The notes beneath the pieces were generated by a model, which was not told the DNA's origin, did not search any database, and worked only from the letters and a program-made list of their open reading frames with translations. A DNA stretch of 64,000 nucleotides, from assembly GCA_029747015.1 (NCBI GenBank), contig JAKOGI010002293.1, forward strand, positions 1 to 64,000, written 5' to 3'. Source of the DNA: Carnegiea gigantea. Lineage: Eukaryota > Streptophyta > Magnoliopsida > Caryophyllales > Cactaceae. The position numbers and the translations under genes are program-made. Positions 51,923 to 62,981 of this stretch are shown piece after piece. Position 1 is the first letter of the stretch, and each line of letters opens with the position of its first letter.

Positions 51923-54007
51923 ATGTCTTCTAGCCTCACACCCGAGCAAGTGGCCGAGCAAGCCCTGAGGGAGAAAGCCGAGGTAGAAGCTCAACTAAAG
52001 TATCTCCAAAAGCAACTTGGGCAACTTATGGAAGAGAAGAGGAGAGGTTTATGGAGTTCAAAGAGCTCAAGCAAGCATCAAGACTCGGATGACTCCGAGG
52101 GAAGCAACCCCATCAGTGACTCAAGTGAAGGGGAGCTCGCACCAAGGTCCCAACGACATCAAAGGTCAAGGGGACAAAGCTTTGGAGACTTTAAAGTCGA
52201 CATTCCGGAGTTCGAAGGACAACTAGACCCGGACATCTTCCTTGATTGGCTTCAAACGGTGGAAAGAGTATTTGAATACAAGGACATCCCGGAAAGCAAA
52301 AAGGTAAAGCTAGTAGCCTTGAAACTCCGTAAATATGCTTCCATATGGTGGTCTAATGTTGTGTCCAAGAGGGTGAGAAAGGGGAAAAGTAAGATAAAGA
52401 CTTGGGCGCAAATGAAATCCAAACTAAAGGCCAAATTCTTACCCCCACATTACCTCCAAGACAACTTCCTTAAACTCCATAACCTCAAACAAGGCCCTAA
52501 GAGTGTGGAAGAGTATACTAGGGAGTTTGAACAACTCCTCTTGAAATGTGATTTGAGGGAGGATGACTCTCAAACCTTGATTCGCTATTTGAGTGGACTT
52601 GATGAACAAATTGCTCATATTGTTGAACTACACCCTTACGCATCCCTTGATGAGCTAAGTGCTTTAGCCCACAAGGTCGAAATGCAAAAGAAGCTCAAAG
52701 GCAAGAGTCCCACCTCCAAACCTACTCCACGGCCTTACGGTTTCCAAAACCCTCCATGCACTCCTCAAAATTCCTTCCCATCTCCAAGCCCGAAACCCCC
52801 ACAAAACACCACTCCACAAACTCCCTCCAAACAACCACCCCCAAAACCCTCTAGTAAGGTCCGGTGTTTTCGTTGCCAAGGCCTTGGACACTATGCTTCC
52901 GAGTGTCCCAACAAGAGAATGGTTTCTCTAACCGAGTATCAAGCTTCCCTAGAGGAGCTAGAAGAGGAGGTAGAGAAGAGGGAGGAAGAGAAAGAGGTGT
53001 ATTTGAATGAAACCATAGAGGAGGTCGAAGAGGGCCCGGATGAAGGAGAACTTTTGGTCATTCGGAGGACCTTGAGTGGTCTAGCTTCCCATGATGAGCT
53101 TGAACAAAGAGAATCCATCTTCCGTACAAGGTGCACCGTAGGCGGCAAGGTGTGCTCCCTTATCATTGATGGGGGAAGTTGTACGAATGTGGCCTCACAA
53201 TCCATGGTGAACAAACTCAAACTTCCGGTGACTCCCCACCCAAAGCCATACACCATCCAATGGCTCAATCAAAACCAAGGTTTGCAAATCTCGTCTCAGT
53301 GCCTCTTATCCTTAAGCATTGGGAAGACTTATAAAGATGAGATTTGGTGTGACATTATCCCCATGGGTGCGTGCCATGTCTTGTTGGGTCGCCCTTGGCT
53401 CTTTGATAGGAGCGTCACGCATGATGGCCACATGAACACCTACACCTTCACCAAAGATCACAAAAGGATCACCCTCACTCCCATCAAACCAGCCACCCCC
53501 TCCAAATCCACGGTAAGCTCACAAAGAAATGTCTTTCTCACTACCCTCCTCAAATCCCCTATGCATGAGTTCGCACCTCACAAGAAAAGAAAAAAGGCTC
53601 ATTTTCAGCCTGGGGACCTAGTATGGGTCCAATTGAGGAAGGAGAGATTTCCTAACAAGAGGAAGTCCAAATTAATGCCAAGATCGGATGGGCCTTTCGA
53701 AATCCTTGAGAAGGTTGGCCCAAACGCTTACAAAGTTGACCTCTCCGGTGATTATGGGGTGCCCGCCACCTTCAATGTGGCCGAATTGATCCCTTGCTAT
53801 GATGAAGATGAAGAGTTGTCGAGTTTGAGGCCAAACTCCAACCAACCCGGGGAGAATGATGGAGACCATCCCACCAAACCTTCAAAAGCCATTGCCAATG
53901 ATCCATCCCCCGCTAGGGAGTCCAAGAAGGCCAAAGGAGTTCATGCCATAGTCAGAAAACGTATGCACAAAGAAGAAAGTGAACTGCCCAGTTCATACCG
54001 TTTCTGA
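51923..54007 (+). CDS. I Gag-protease-integrase tail fusion
   Basis: An intact ORF of 694 codons from the ATG at 51923 (MSSSLTPEQVAEQALREKAE); the frame is open from 51749. It encodes a coiled-coil segment, capsid (FKVDIPEFEGQLDPDIFLDW, KYASIWWSNVVSKRVRKGKS), Pro-rich linker, knuckle CFRCQGLGHYASEC, acidic spacer and protease (LIIDGGSCTNVAS). At [20 protein letters not shown] (near 53580) it passes directly to the integrase C-terminus: [38 protein letters not shown]. It then reads 50 codons of the LTR. The deletion of about 2.4 kb of coding, judged by J, kept the frame. Expected product: particle-forming Gag with a protease and a chromatin-tail segment, without polymerase or integrase catalysis. 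Confidence 0.88.
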   Translation: MSSSLTPEQVAEQALREKAEVEAQLKYLQKQLGQLMEEKRRGLWSSKSSSKHQDSDDSEGSNPISDSSEGELAPRSQRHQRSRGQSFGDFKVDIPEFEGQLDPDIFLDWLQTVERVFEYKDIPESKKVKLVALKLRKYASIWWSNVVSKRVRKGKSKIKTWAQMKSKLKAKFLPPHYLQDNFLKLHNLKQGPKSVEEYTREFEQLLLKCDLREDDSQTLIRYLSGLDEQIAHIVELHPYASLDELSALAHKVEMQKKLKGKSPTSKPTPRPYGFQNPPCTPQNSFPSPSPKPPQNTTPQTPSKQPPPKPSSKVRCFRCQGLGHYASECPNKRMVSLTEYQASLEELEEEVEKREEEKEVYLNETIEEVEEGPDEGELLVIRRTLSGLASHDELEQRESIFRTRCTVGGKVCSLIIDGGSCTNVASQSMVNKLKLPVTPHPKPYTIQWLNQNQGLQISSQCLLSLSIGKTYKDEIWCDIIPMGACHVLLGRPWLFDRSVTHDGHMNTYTFTKDHKRITLTPIKPATPSKSTVSSQRNVFLTTLLKSPMHEFAPHKKRKKAHFQPGDLVWVQLRKERFPNKRKSKLMPRSDGPFEILEKVGPNAYKVDLSGDYGVPATFNVAELIPCYDEDEELSSLRPNSNQPGENDGDHPTKPSKAIANDPSPARESKKAKGVHAIVRKRMHKEESELPSSYRF

Positions 54008-54982
54008 CCCGGTTTTGTTTCTCTGTTGGAGCAAAATGCAGAGGGGGAAATTTCCTGCACGCACCACCCCCTTAAAGCTTAAGATCTTAGCTTTCCAACA
54101 AGACCTTTTGCAAGGCATTTGGAGTCCATTTGGTCAGTCAACCAAGCCAAAACCTGAGACCGCGCACTGCAGGGTGCAATCCAGCACAGTCCGAAATAAG
54201 GCCCTAGTTGGTTGACTTCCTCAACTCCAACTTTTGTCACATTTTGCAGTATGAAAGGGGACATAAATAATTATCAGGTCATGGGTTCAAATCCCATCCA
54301 AAGCACCCCCTTGTGTTGGTATTAACCAGCCAAAAGGACACAAAAATCATCCTTTTACCCGGTTCTTCCCAAACCGGTACAAGGTCTGATTTTCTTGGGT
54401 TGTGCTTGTCCCCTTGCCTCCCCACTTGCTGAATGAGTCATTTTGCTGCATTCAAGGATCCATGTAAGCTTGACACCTCATTTGGGAGGCATTATAACCC
54501 CTAATGAGGTAGATTAAGCTAGGTAGTGAGGTGTTTAGCTAGCATTGGTTGATTAGATGTGTAACTCTTCCCCAAATGTACCTAGCTATTGATTTTGCTG
54601 CTTGGAAGGGGAGGGGGTTCGGCCATCAAGCTTAAAAACCAGCTTGGCCCTCATTTTGTAACAACTTTGAATGAATGAATTTGTGAGTTTTCAAACTCTC
54701 TCTACAAAAACTCCTAGTGTTATATCTTGAGCTTGGCAACTCAAGTGGGTCTCTAGGTCTCTTTCTCTCAACTAGAAGGTGATTAAATTCTGTAACTAGT
54801 TGATACAAAGAGATTGCCCAAGTGTTCCCCAAGGGTGGCTCCTCGGATTATCCCTTGCAAGGTCACTTGACTATCCAAACTCTTGATTTCTCCTCTCCCT
54901 TGCTGTTTTTCCTTCTTCTTGTTTTAGATTCCACTTTGAGGCAAGTTGTGAGTTGGTTTCTTCTTCTTACAACCTTCCATCA
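53857..54982 (+). repeat. I 3' LTR
   Basis: It follows the polypurine tract GGGGAGAA (53849-53856). Pol-tail coding runs to 54007. Confidence 0.92.
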
Positions 54983-54987
54983 CTTTT

Positions 54988-55388
54988 GCTAAGCTTATAA
55001 AAGGGGAGGGGTGTGTGATGCTTGTCATTCAGCTTGTACTCCAATTCCAAAAGCAATACAAGTACTTTGAGTGTGTTTCTCAAAAGTGCATCTAAAATTT
55101 CTAGTTCTATATCTTGAATTGTGGCAAATTCAAGTGGTGTTCTAGGTTCTCTATCTTCTCCATTGGAGTGAATCCTCGGTTAAGACAAGAGAATTAGCCC
55201 AAGATCAAGCCATTGAGTGGCTCCGTGAAGGATTATCTCAATTGCAAGATCTTGTTCTATCCTTTTTTTTGTGTGTTGAAGATCTTCTTCCATTCCATCC
55301 ATCTTTCATTTCTCTTTTCACTTTGGTTTGTTTTTGAGTTTGAGTTTGATTTGGTGATTTGGATCACTTACCACCCACACATAAATCA
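54988..55388 (+). repeat. A 3' LTR, part after I
   Basis: It continues the A LTR (TATA box 54996-55003) to its end ACATAAATCA, then the TSD AATAT and the B LTR. Confidence 0.92.
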
Positions 55389-55393
55389 AATAT

Positions 55394-56795
55394 GCTAAGT
55401 GAACGAGATTAACTTAATAGTTCAAGCTAATAACTTCACTTAGAATCCGTGTAGTTGAAACTAGGATAGGATAGAACTAAACTCTGGGATTGGATACAGA
55501 AATCACTACCAATCTTGAGTTTAGGGCCCTTAACCTCAATTAGGATACAGAAACACCACCTAATTAAGAGTTAAGACTTACTTGATCACCACTTAGTTCG
55601 GCCTAAACTAAGATAAGCAAGTAAAGTGTTTAAGTGTGCAAAAGCACGAAAGCACAAAGCTCTCAAAGGGGTTTTCTTCAAAATCTGATATATCTCACAA
55701 GGGAGGGCCATGTACAAGCTTAAATACAAGGCAAACAAGCACACACACAAGCACCTTGACCTTTCCCTCTTAGTGAGGAAAGGTATTAACTAATCTAATC
55801 TACACGGTTAGTGCTAACCATGCTCTAACCTATCTTTAACTTAATTAAATTACTTTTAAAACATTAAACAAAGCTTAATACAAGATGTTGACAACATAAC
55901 CATGCTTAATTAAACCTAATACAAGCAGCTTAGCAAAAATAAACAAAGAAGGCAGCAACTTGTAGGGAGCACTTTACGGCTGGCCAATAGGATTCAAGAA
56001 CATGTTTTGCTGCCTTTACCTTCTATTGGTTGTTCTTTTCAAGAGGAACTCCTTTTGCAGCTGAGTATTGAGCTTCTAGACAACTAGGGATGTGTGCCAC
56101 TCAGCATTGGAAGCAACCAAGCCAAAGGAAACCCACTTGAGAAGGAAAACTAGCTGCTGCTGTAAACTGGGTTGTGCTGGCAGAATGCAGGGTCTGATTG
56201 CAGGCCACGTTTCCCAGAGCAAACGTGGTCATAACTTGTCTTGCCACACATGGTTGGAAAGCTTGAGAAGTCCTCTAACAGCCCCAAGTGGAATTACTTA
56301 ATTTGGAGTTCATTTGCCTGGTCAAAATCTCAAAATGGCCAGGCTGGTCGGAACCAGGTCTCAGTCTGCACAGTTTGGAAGATTGACTTGGTTCTTCATT
56401 TTTCACTTCACTTAACTTGCTTTTATCACTTGGACCACATAGCTAACATCTTGGGGACCCAAAATATGTAAAAATACAAGACTTATACCAAAATATATCT
56501 TGGGTTTATTAGCTGATTTGAGAGGGAAAATGAAGTCCAAATGGGATGAAACTTTTTTTGTTGCAAAGCTGACTTCTTGAACTTTAATCCCAATGCAAAA
56601 TATTGGACTTAAACCTTAAGGGGTTTGATGTAATTAACCTCTCAAAATCGGGTTTGCTGCTGAAAACAAACCTGACCTGCTGTTTTAGGTCCTTAAACAA
56701 AACAAGGATGAATTATTCACCCTTTAATCACCAAAATGAAATTACCTAGCTTGATTTGATTCGTTAAATCAAAGGGCATGGAGGGATCTCCATCA
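55394..56795 (-). repeat. B left (3') LTR, inner part
   Basis: Homologous to 58856-61426. It lacks the segment corresponding to 61070-61128, deleted between short TATA repeats. It ends ATCTCCATCA next to the polypurine complement TCCTCCGCTTG. Confidence 0.88.
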
Positions 56796-56827
56796 TCCTC
56801 CGCTTGTTAGAAAGATTTGTCCTCAAA

Positions 56828-58334
56828 TCAATTTAGGTAATTACCTCCTCTTCTTGATTCATTGTATGGCTGAAACAGAATCAACCATTCGAATAACTTG
56901 TCTTTGCTCTTGGAGGTTCTCTTCTCGTCAAGTCCCTTGCTGATTTGGATGTTGTATATGGGGGACTCTTTGAACATGTCATAAACCACTTCCTCACTTA
57001 CTCTTAATTCAAGATTAGGAGTTGTAAGTAATGGCTTTGAATGCTTTTGACAGAAAGTTTGTTTGAGTGCCTTGGGTGTGGGTGGAGTGGGAAGAAAGGT
57101 TGATGGTTCACCAAAGGTCATGAAAAATATACGTTGATTCGCTTTGCCTTTTGGTGGGTGGAAAGTGTCTAAGGTGAGCATTTCACCTTTATCCGCCTCA
57201 ATCTCGATCTCTTCAAGATCATCTCCGTCATGTCCTTCATCCTCTTTCTTTTCCTCTTCTATTTCGACCTCCTCAGTTGCCTTCCATTCAGCCAAGGTAA
57301 CATACCTTCGGTTTGTACAATCTGATGCTAAGTGACCAAAGCCTTGGCACTTAAAACACTTTAGGATGTTTTTAGGAAGGGGTTTTGGTGTCAGTTGTGG
57401 GGGTAGGCCTTTTTGTGGAGTTTGGTTTTTTTGTGGAGAAGGGGAAAGGGATGCCGTGGGTTGAGGGACATAAGATGAACTCCCCTTGTTTAAGGTTTGT
57501 TCATATGGTGAGGGATTTGGGATTTCATGCCGTGAGGGCAGTTTGCTCTTCTTTTGCTGCTCAACTTTGTGAGCTAGCACACATACTTCATCAAAAGAAG
57601 TGTAAGCTTGCAAATCAACAACATTAGCATACCTAGTATCTAACAATTGTTTGTTCTTCTAGCTCTTGAATATAACACTTAATTACAAGTTTTTCAAATT
57701 CACGAGTGTATTCTTCTACACTCAAATTACCTTGGTTCAAATGGTGGAGTTGTGAGTAGCAATCTTGAACATAGGTGGAAGGAAGAAACCTAGCCTCAAG
57801 CTTTGATTTCATCTTCTCCCAGGTTCTGATTTTGGACTTCCTTTCTCTTACTCTTTTAGCACACAAGTTAGTCCACCAAAGAGAAGCATACTTACGAAGC
57901 CTTAAAGCAATCAGCTTCACCTTTTTGTCTTCTGGGATGTCCTTGTACTCAAAGACTCTCTCAACTGTGTGTAATCAATCCAAAAAATCTTCAGGATCAA
58001 GCTTGCCTTCAAATTCTGGAATTTCAACCCTAAAATCATTTGCACTAGCTTGATTCCGTGAGTCTTGTCTAGTCATTCTCAATGGTTCATCTTCACTAGA
58101 TGAATCAAGAGTATGGCTAAACACTTGTTCTTGTCTTCTTGCGGTAGAATAGGATGACTTTTCATTCATCTTCTGCTTTTGTTTGAGAAAAGTACCCAAT
58201 TGCTTGCGTAGGTACTCATTCTGTGCTTTTAACTCTTGATTCGAACTCTTCAGCTCTTGGTTAGAAGAAGTAATCTCATGATTACCCTTCAAAATAGTGT
58301 CAAGCTTCTCTTCTATGCTCATACTAGCACTCAT
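56828..58334 (-). pseudogene. B Gag, three lesions
   Basis: Homologue of the G Gag in the same position. It starts MSASMSIEEKLDTILKGNHE at 58334. The first break is a TGA at 57975-57977 for Trp of FLDWLHTV. The second is a 17-base deletion near 57635 (present in G as GATCAAGACCTCCCAAG), after TIVRY. The zinc knuckle CFKCQGFGHLASDC and the acidic C-terminus survive in the last 272 codons. The end of the protein differs from G. No pol is present. Confidence 0.85.
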
Positions 58335-58439
58335 GTTTGCACTTGTTCAAGAGAAGATTGAAATCTGACTTGTGTTTGTGAATTCAGGAAGAAGGAAGTT
58401 TGGATGCGTGGATTGAATACCAAGCCAAGGAGAAACTCA

Positions 58440-58451
58440 GCTCTGATACCA
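58440..58451 (-). other. Primer binding site of B
   Basis: The minus strand reads TGGTATCAGAGC, four bases from the LTR at 58456. Confidence 0.9.
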
Positions 58452-58455
58452 AATA

Positions 58456-59579
58456 TGATGTACCTGCCGATGGTTCAAGCTAAAACTCAAATTAAGAGTG
58501 AAAGCTTACAAGCCAAGGGAGGATACAATCAAGGAAAACTCAAGGAAAATGTGATGAGATATGCTAGTTGTGATGGATATATCAAGGAAAGGATGAAACC
58601 AAGCTATGATTCACCAAGAACATGAAGCAAACAAGTGAAAGCAACACGGCATGGGGAGGCACGGTCGTGCTTGGTGGCATGGGGTGGCCGTGCCACTTTT
58701 CTACCCACAAAGACTAGGATTTCCCACTTTGCACGGTTTGAATGCTTTTGAAGTTTGGTTTGAATACAAGTCTTTTGGAGAGGTAGGAACCGTGGAAATG
58801 GATATAAATGGAAGTAAATGGAGTGGAAAAATGAGGGGTTGTAGTGAATATGCTAAGTGAACGAGATTAACTTAATAGTTCAAGCTAATAACTTCACTTA
58901 GAATCCGTGTAGTTGAAACTAGGATAGGATAGAACTAAATTCTGGGATTGGATACAGAAATCACCACCAATCTTGAGTTTAGGGCCCTTAACCTCAATTA
59001 GGATACAGAAACACCACCTAATTAAGAGTTAAGACTTACTTGATCACCACTTAGTTCGGCCTAAACTAAGATAAGCAAGTAAAGTGTTTAAGTGTGCAAA
59101 AGCACGAAAGCACAAAGCTCTCAAAGGGGTTTTCTTCAAAATCTGATATATCTCACAAGGGAGGGCTGTGTACAAGCTTAAATACAAGGCAAACAAGCAC
59201 ACACACAAGCACCTTGACCTTTCCCTCCTAGTGAGGAAAGGTATTAACTAATCTAATCTACACGGTTAGTGCTAACCGTGCTCTAACCTATCTTTAACTT
59301 AATTAAATTACTTTTAAAACATTAAACAAAGCTTAATACAAGATGTTGACAACATAACCATGCTTAATTAAACCTAATACAAGCACCTTAGTAAAAATAA
59401 ACAAAGAAGGCAGCAACTTGTAGGGAGCACTTTACGGCTAGCCAATAGGATTCAAGAACATGTTTTGCTACTTTTACCTTCTATTGGTTGTTCTTTTCAA
59501 GAAGAACTCCTTTTGCAGCTGAGTATTGAGCTTCTAGACAGCTAGGGACGTGTGCCACTCAGCATTGGAAGCAACCAAG
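58456..59579 (-). repeat. B right (5') LTR, part before solo LTR
   Basis: TGATGTACCTGCCG start; hairpin at 58658-58694. It is interrupted by the A solo LTR at TSD CCAAG (59575-59579) and resumes at 60693. Confidence 0.9.
58658..58694 (-). other. Nested hairpin in B right LTR
   Basis: Same as in the left LTR (43888-43924). In this LTR, next to the primer site, it would be in the 5' leader of B RNA. Confidence 0.55.
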
Positions 59580-60687
59580 TGACGGAGACCATCATGAACG
59601 GCCCAAAGACCATCAAGCCCAGCCCAAGGAAGACCCAATCAAGCTTCAAGAAGTCAAAGACGTGGCAAAACTCTGTAAAAAAGTTTTATTCCTTCCGGAA
59701 GAATTAGTGCCCGATTCGTCCCTGCGGAAGGTAATTTCTGTGGCAACTTTTGGACACGCTCAAGTAGACCCACAACTTGAGGGCCCATATGCTTTGGAAG
59801 CTTAAGATTTCAGATTTAAAGTAAGCCCAAGTTTGTTTAATTTGGACGTCGTTTGATTGGGCAAAATATCACTCAAAGGTACATTATTTTGATCCAGTTC
59901 AGTCTGAGATAGGTGCATTGTTTGGGCCATAACTTTTAAACCGCTTATCCAAATTACACAAATGAACCCATTCTGGAAAATAGACTTCCAGGGCTTTCTA
60001 GCAAGCCCAAGAACGCATGTTTTGGCCGAGTATTCTGGAAGATATACTCTATTGAAGTTGAGGCAGCTGCAAGGATTAATTCTGGGAAAGTGAAGAGTCT
60101 TTGGTTACATGTGTTTGTGTGGCTGATATTGTGCACGTTTTAGAGGCTTCTAGGTGGAGATAATCAGCTGATAGAAATCCTAGAATATTCCTTGTAACCT
60201 CCCCTACCCCTTTTATGATGAGTCTTTTCATTTTACTTAGTCTTTTCATTGGCTAGTTTTAATTGTTAGGAGTTGTTGAGTCTTTTGGTTGTCTTTTGCT
60301 GAGCTTATAAAAGAGGAGGGGCGTGTGATGCTTGTCATTCAGATTGTATGAGATTTCCAAAAGCAATACAAGTACTTTGAGTGTGTTTCTCAAAAGTGCA
60401 TCTAAAATTCCTAGTTCTATATCTTGAATTGTGGCAAATTCAAGTGGTGTTCTAGGTTCTCTATCTTCTCCATTGGAGTGATTCCTCGGTTAAGACAAGA
60501 GAATTAGCCCAGATCAAGTCATTGAGTGGCTCCGTGAAGGATTATCTCAATTACAAGGTCTTGTTCTATCCTTTTCTTGTGTGGTGAAGATCTTCTTCTA
60601 TCTCATCCATCTTTCATTTCTCTTTTCACTTTGGTTTGTTTTGAGTTTGAGTTTGATTTGGATCACTTTCCACGCACACATACATCA
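59580..60687 (+). mobile_element. Solo A-family LTR
   Basis: A complete 1108-bp A LTR (TGACGGAGACC...ACATACATCA, TATA box 60306-60313) is flanked by CCAAG at 59575-59579 and 60688-60692, without internal sequence. Intact TSD shows excision of the interior by LTR-LTR recombination after a normal insertion. Confidence 0.93.
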
Positions 60688-60692
60688 CCAAG

Positions 60693-61426
60693 CAAAAGGA
60701 AACCCACTTGAGAAGGAAAACTAGCTGCTGCTGTAAACTAGGTTGTTTTGGCAGAATGCAGGGTCTGATTGCAGGCCACGTTTCCCAGAGCAAACGTGGT
60801 CATAACTTGTCTTGCCACACATGGTTGGAAAGCTTGATAAGTCCTCTAACAGCTCCAAGTGGAATTACTTAATTTGGAGTTCATTTGCCAGATCAAAATA
60901 TCAAAATGGCCAGGCTAGTCTGAACCGGGTCTCAGTCTGTACGGTTTGGAAGATTGACCTGGTTCTTCATCTTCCACTTGACTTAACTTGCTTTTATCAC
61001 TTGGACCACATAGCTAACATCTTGGGGACCCAAAATATGTAAAAATACAAGACTTATACCAAAATATAGCTTAAGAAATGAAAAGAGCAATACCGGGTAC
61101 ATTCTGACCCTGATGGACAGTTTGTATATCTTGGGTTTATTAGCTAATTTGAGAGGGCAAATGAAGTCTAAATGGGATGAAACGTTTTTTGTTGCAAATC
61201 TGACTTCTTGAACTTTAATCCCAATGCAAAATATTGGACTTAAACCTTAAAGGGTTTGACGTAATTAACCTCTCAAAACCGGGTTTGCTGCTGAAAACAA
61301 ACCTGACCTGCTGTTTTAGGTCCTTAAACAAAACAAGGATGAATTATTCACCCTTTAATCACCAAAATGAAATTACCTAGATTGATTTGATTCATTAAAT
61401 CAAAGGGCATGGAGGGATCTCCATCA
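60693..61426 (-). repeat. B right (5') LTR, part after solo LTR
   Basis: It ends ATCTCCATCA at 61426, followed by TSD GCTTG and the rest of the D LTR. Confidence 0.9.
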
Positions 61427-61431
61427 GCTTG

Positions 61432-61674
61432 CTTGCTTGTGTGCTTGCTTGACATGCTTACTAAAGGAATGCACGGCCATGGCAAGAAAAACGGGCATTT
61501 TGTTGAATGAAAATCAGATTGAAAGCTTGAAAGCTTTTTCTCTCAAATTCTTGCTTGCTTATCCTTAATTAGGCCAATTAAGGTGGTGTTTAAGTCAAGT
61601 CTTAACCTTGATTAGGTGGTGATATCTGTATCTTAATCAAGCTTAAGGGCCCTAGACTCAAAGATTGGTGGTGT
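61432..61674 (+). repeat. D 3' LTR, part after B, truncated
   Basis: It matches 63725-63972 of the N LTR and then breaks at GGTGGTGTTT, where integrase sequence of N starts. Confidence 0.85.
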
Positions 61675-62981
61675 TTTATGTTCAGGAGGGCTTTCTATTC
61701 AAGGGAGCTCGATTATGTATTCCAAAGTGTAGCACAAGAGAGCTATTGATTAAAGAAGTTCATGGAGGATCATTAGCTGGGCATTATGGAGAAAACAAGA
61801 CTGTTATCATGCTAAGAGAGCATTATTATTGGCCAGCTATCGAAAGAGACATCCAAGATATCTTAAAAGGTGTGGAACTTGTCAAGTGGCAAAGAGTCAT
61901 TCACTACCCCACAGTTTGTATACTCCATTGCCAATCCCCACTTCACCATGGGTTGATATAAGTATGGACTTTATTCTTGGATTACCTAAAACACAAAGGA
62001 ACAAAGACTCTATTTTTTGTTGTTGTTGATAGGTTTTTTAAGATATCTCATTTCATTCTATGTAACAAAACAAATGATGCTACTCACATTACTGAATTGT
62101 ACTTTAGAGAGGTAGTGAGGTTGCATGGTATTCCCAGGTCAATTGTTTCTGACCGGGATACCAAGTTTTTGAGTCATTTTTGGGTTACATTGTGGAAAAA
62201 GATGGGTACCAAGCTAAAATATAGTACCACTTGTCACCCACAGACTGACGGACAAACTGAGGTTACTCATCGAACCTTAGGGACTCTCCTAAGAACTTTG
62301 ATTAAACCTCATGCCAAGGCTTGGGATTTGCTCTTACCCCATGCAGAGTTTGCTTATAACAGGACCCCAGGCAGGGCTACTGGTCACTCTCCATTCAAGG
62401 TGGTCTATGGAATTGATCCCCTAGGTCCACTTGATCTCATTCCACGGTCTTTCGATCAGAAGCCACAGCCAGATGCAGCAGCAAGGGCAGAACAAATCAA
62501 GAAGGTCCATAAGTTGGTGAGGAGTAAGATTGAAAAGTCTAATGAAGCCTATTAAGCTCAAGCCAACAAGCATAGGAGAAAGATTGTATTTCAACCAGGA
62601 GACCTCGTGTGGATCCATCTAAGGAAAGAGAGATTCCTAACCAAAAGAAAGAACAAGCTTATGCCACGAGCAGATGGTCCTTTTGAGGTACTCGAACGTA
62701 TTAATGATAATGCTTACAAAGTTGATTTGCCAGGTGATTATGGAGTGTCAGCCACATTCAATGTAGCTGATTTGCAAGCTTACCACGAAGATGACTACCT
62801 TGCCGATTTGAGGATCAAATCTTCTCAACAAGGGGAGGATGACGTAGTCCCCACCACCATTTGCAATGAAGAAGGTCCAACAAGTCAATCAAGGTCCAAT
62901 ACAAGCTCAAAGATACAAGCCATGGTCCAAATTGTCCAAACATCCCAAACCTTACCCGGTTTTGTGCACTTGATTTCCTAA
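61672..62981 (+). pseudogene. N: integrase fragment and LTR-encoded tail
   Basis: Second copy of the D pol, starting in the linker between RNase H and integrase (FYVQEGFLFKGARLCIPKCS). It contains the HHCC zinc site, core ([25 protein letters not shown]) and C-terminus ([20 protein letters not shown]). Lesions: a lost A near 61859, an extra T near 62015 that returns to the first frame, and a TAA at 62553-62555 (Gln). The frame then runs through the polypurine tract (62831-62839) into the LTR to 62981. About 27 bases of the D tail are missing here. Confidence 0.85.

Larger units (their letters stand above)
50509..54982 (+). mobile_element. I: deletion-derivative element with open 752-codon ORF
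   Basis: LTRs at 50509-51636 (1128 bp) and 53857-54982 (1126 bp) differ at roughly a dozen positions by eye. TSD CTTTT at 50504-50508 and 54983-54987. Primer site, leader hairpins and polypurine tract are intact. The internal region is 2.2 kb: gag and protease joined directly to the integrase C-terminus. It has no RT, RNase H or integrase core. H is the related long form. It is the youngest insertion by nesting: I in A in B in D. Confidence 0.93.
44081..55388 (+). mobile_element. A (plus): nearly complete gypsy element, split by I
   Basis: The 5' LTR is 44081-45199, internal region 45200-49792 and 3' LTR 49793-50508 plus 54988-55388. TSD AATAT at 44076-44080 and 55389-55393. Primer site, leader hairpins, full gag-pol and polypurine tract are present. 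By eye the LTRs differ by 2-3 percent in their first 400 bases. It is the most complete gag-pol of the window. Confidence 0.93.
43686..61426 (-). mobile_element. B: gag-only element with A inserted in both LTRs
   Basis: The left LTR is 43686-44080 plus 55394-56795, the right LTR 58456-59579 plus 60693-61426, and the internal region only 56796-58455 (1.66 kb). TSD GCTTG at 43681-43685 and 61427-61431, in a CTTG repeat. Same family as G. One A element sits in the left LTR and a solo A LTR in the right LTR. The left LTR lacks about 60 bp present in the right one (61070-61128). Confidence 0.9.
37377..61674 (+). mobile_element. D: plus-strand gypsy element, split by L and B
   Basis: Gag linker, zinc knuckle, protease and RT occupy 37377-39040; RNase H, integrase and tail 40819-42770; the 3' LTR 42771-43685 and 61432-61674. 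L interrupts RT, and B (with its own insertions) interrupts the LTR. The 5' LTR, leader and capsid coding are missing, replaced by E at the left. The 3' LTR is cut at about 61674 and fused to N. Confidence 0.85.

Noticed and set aside
61427..61456. CTTG microsatellite at the right edge of B
   Set aside because: The repeats also occur at the same place in the N LTR (63724), so they belong to the LTR. They only make the exact length of the B TSD uncertain.
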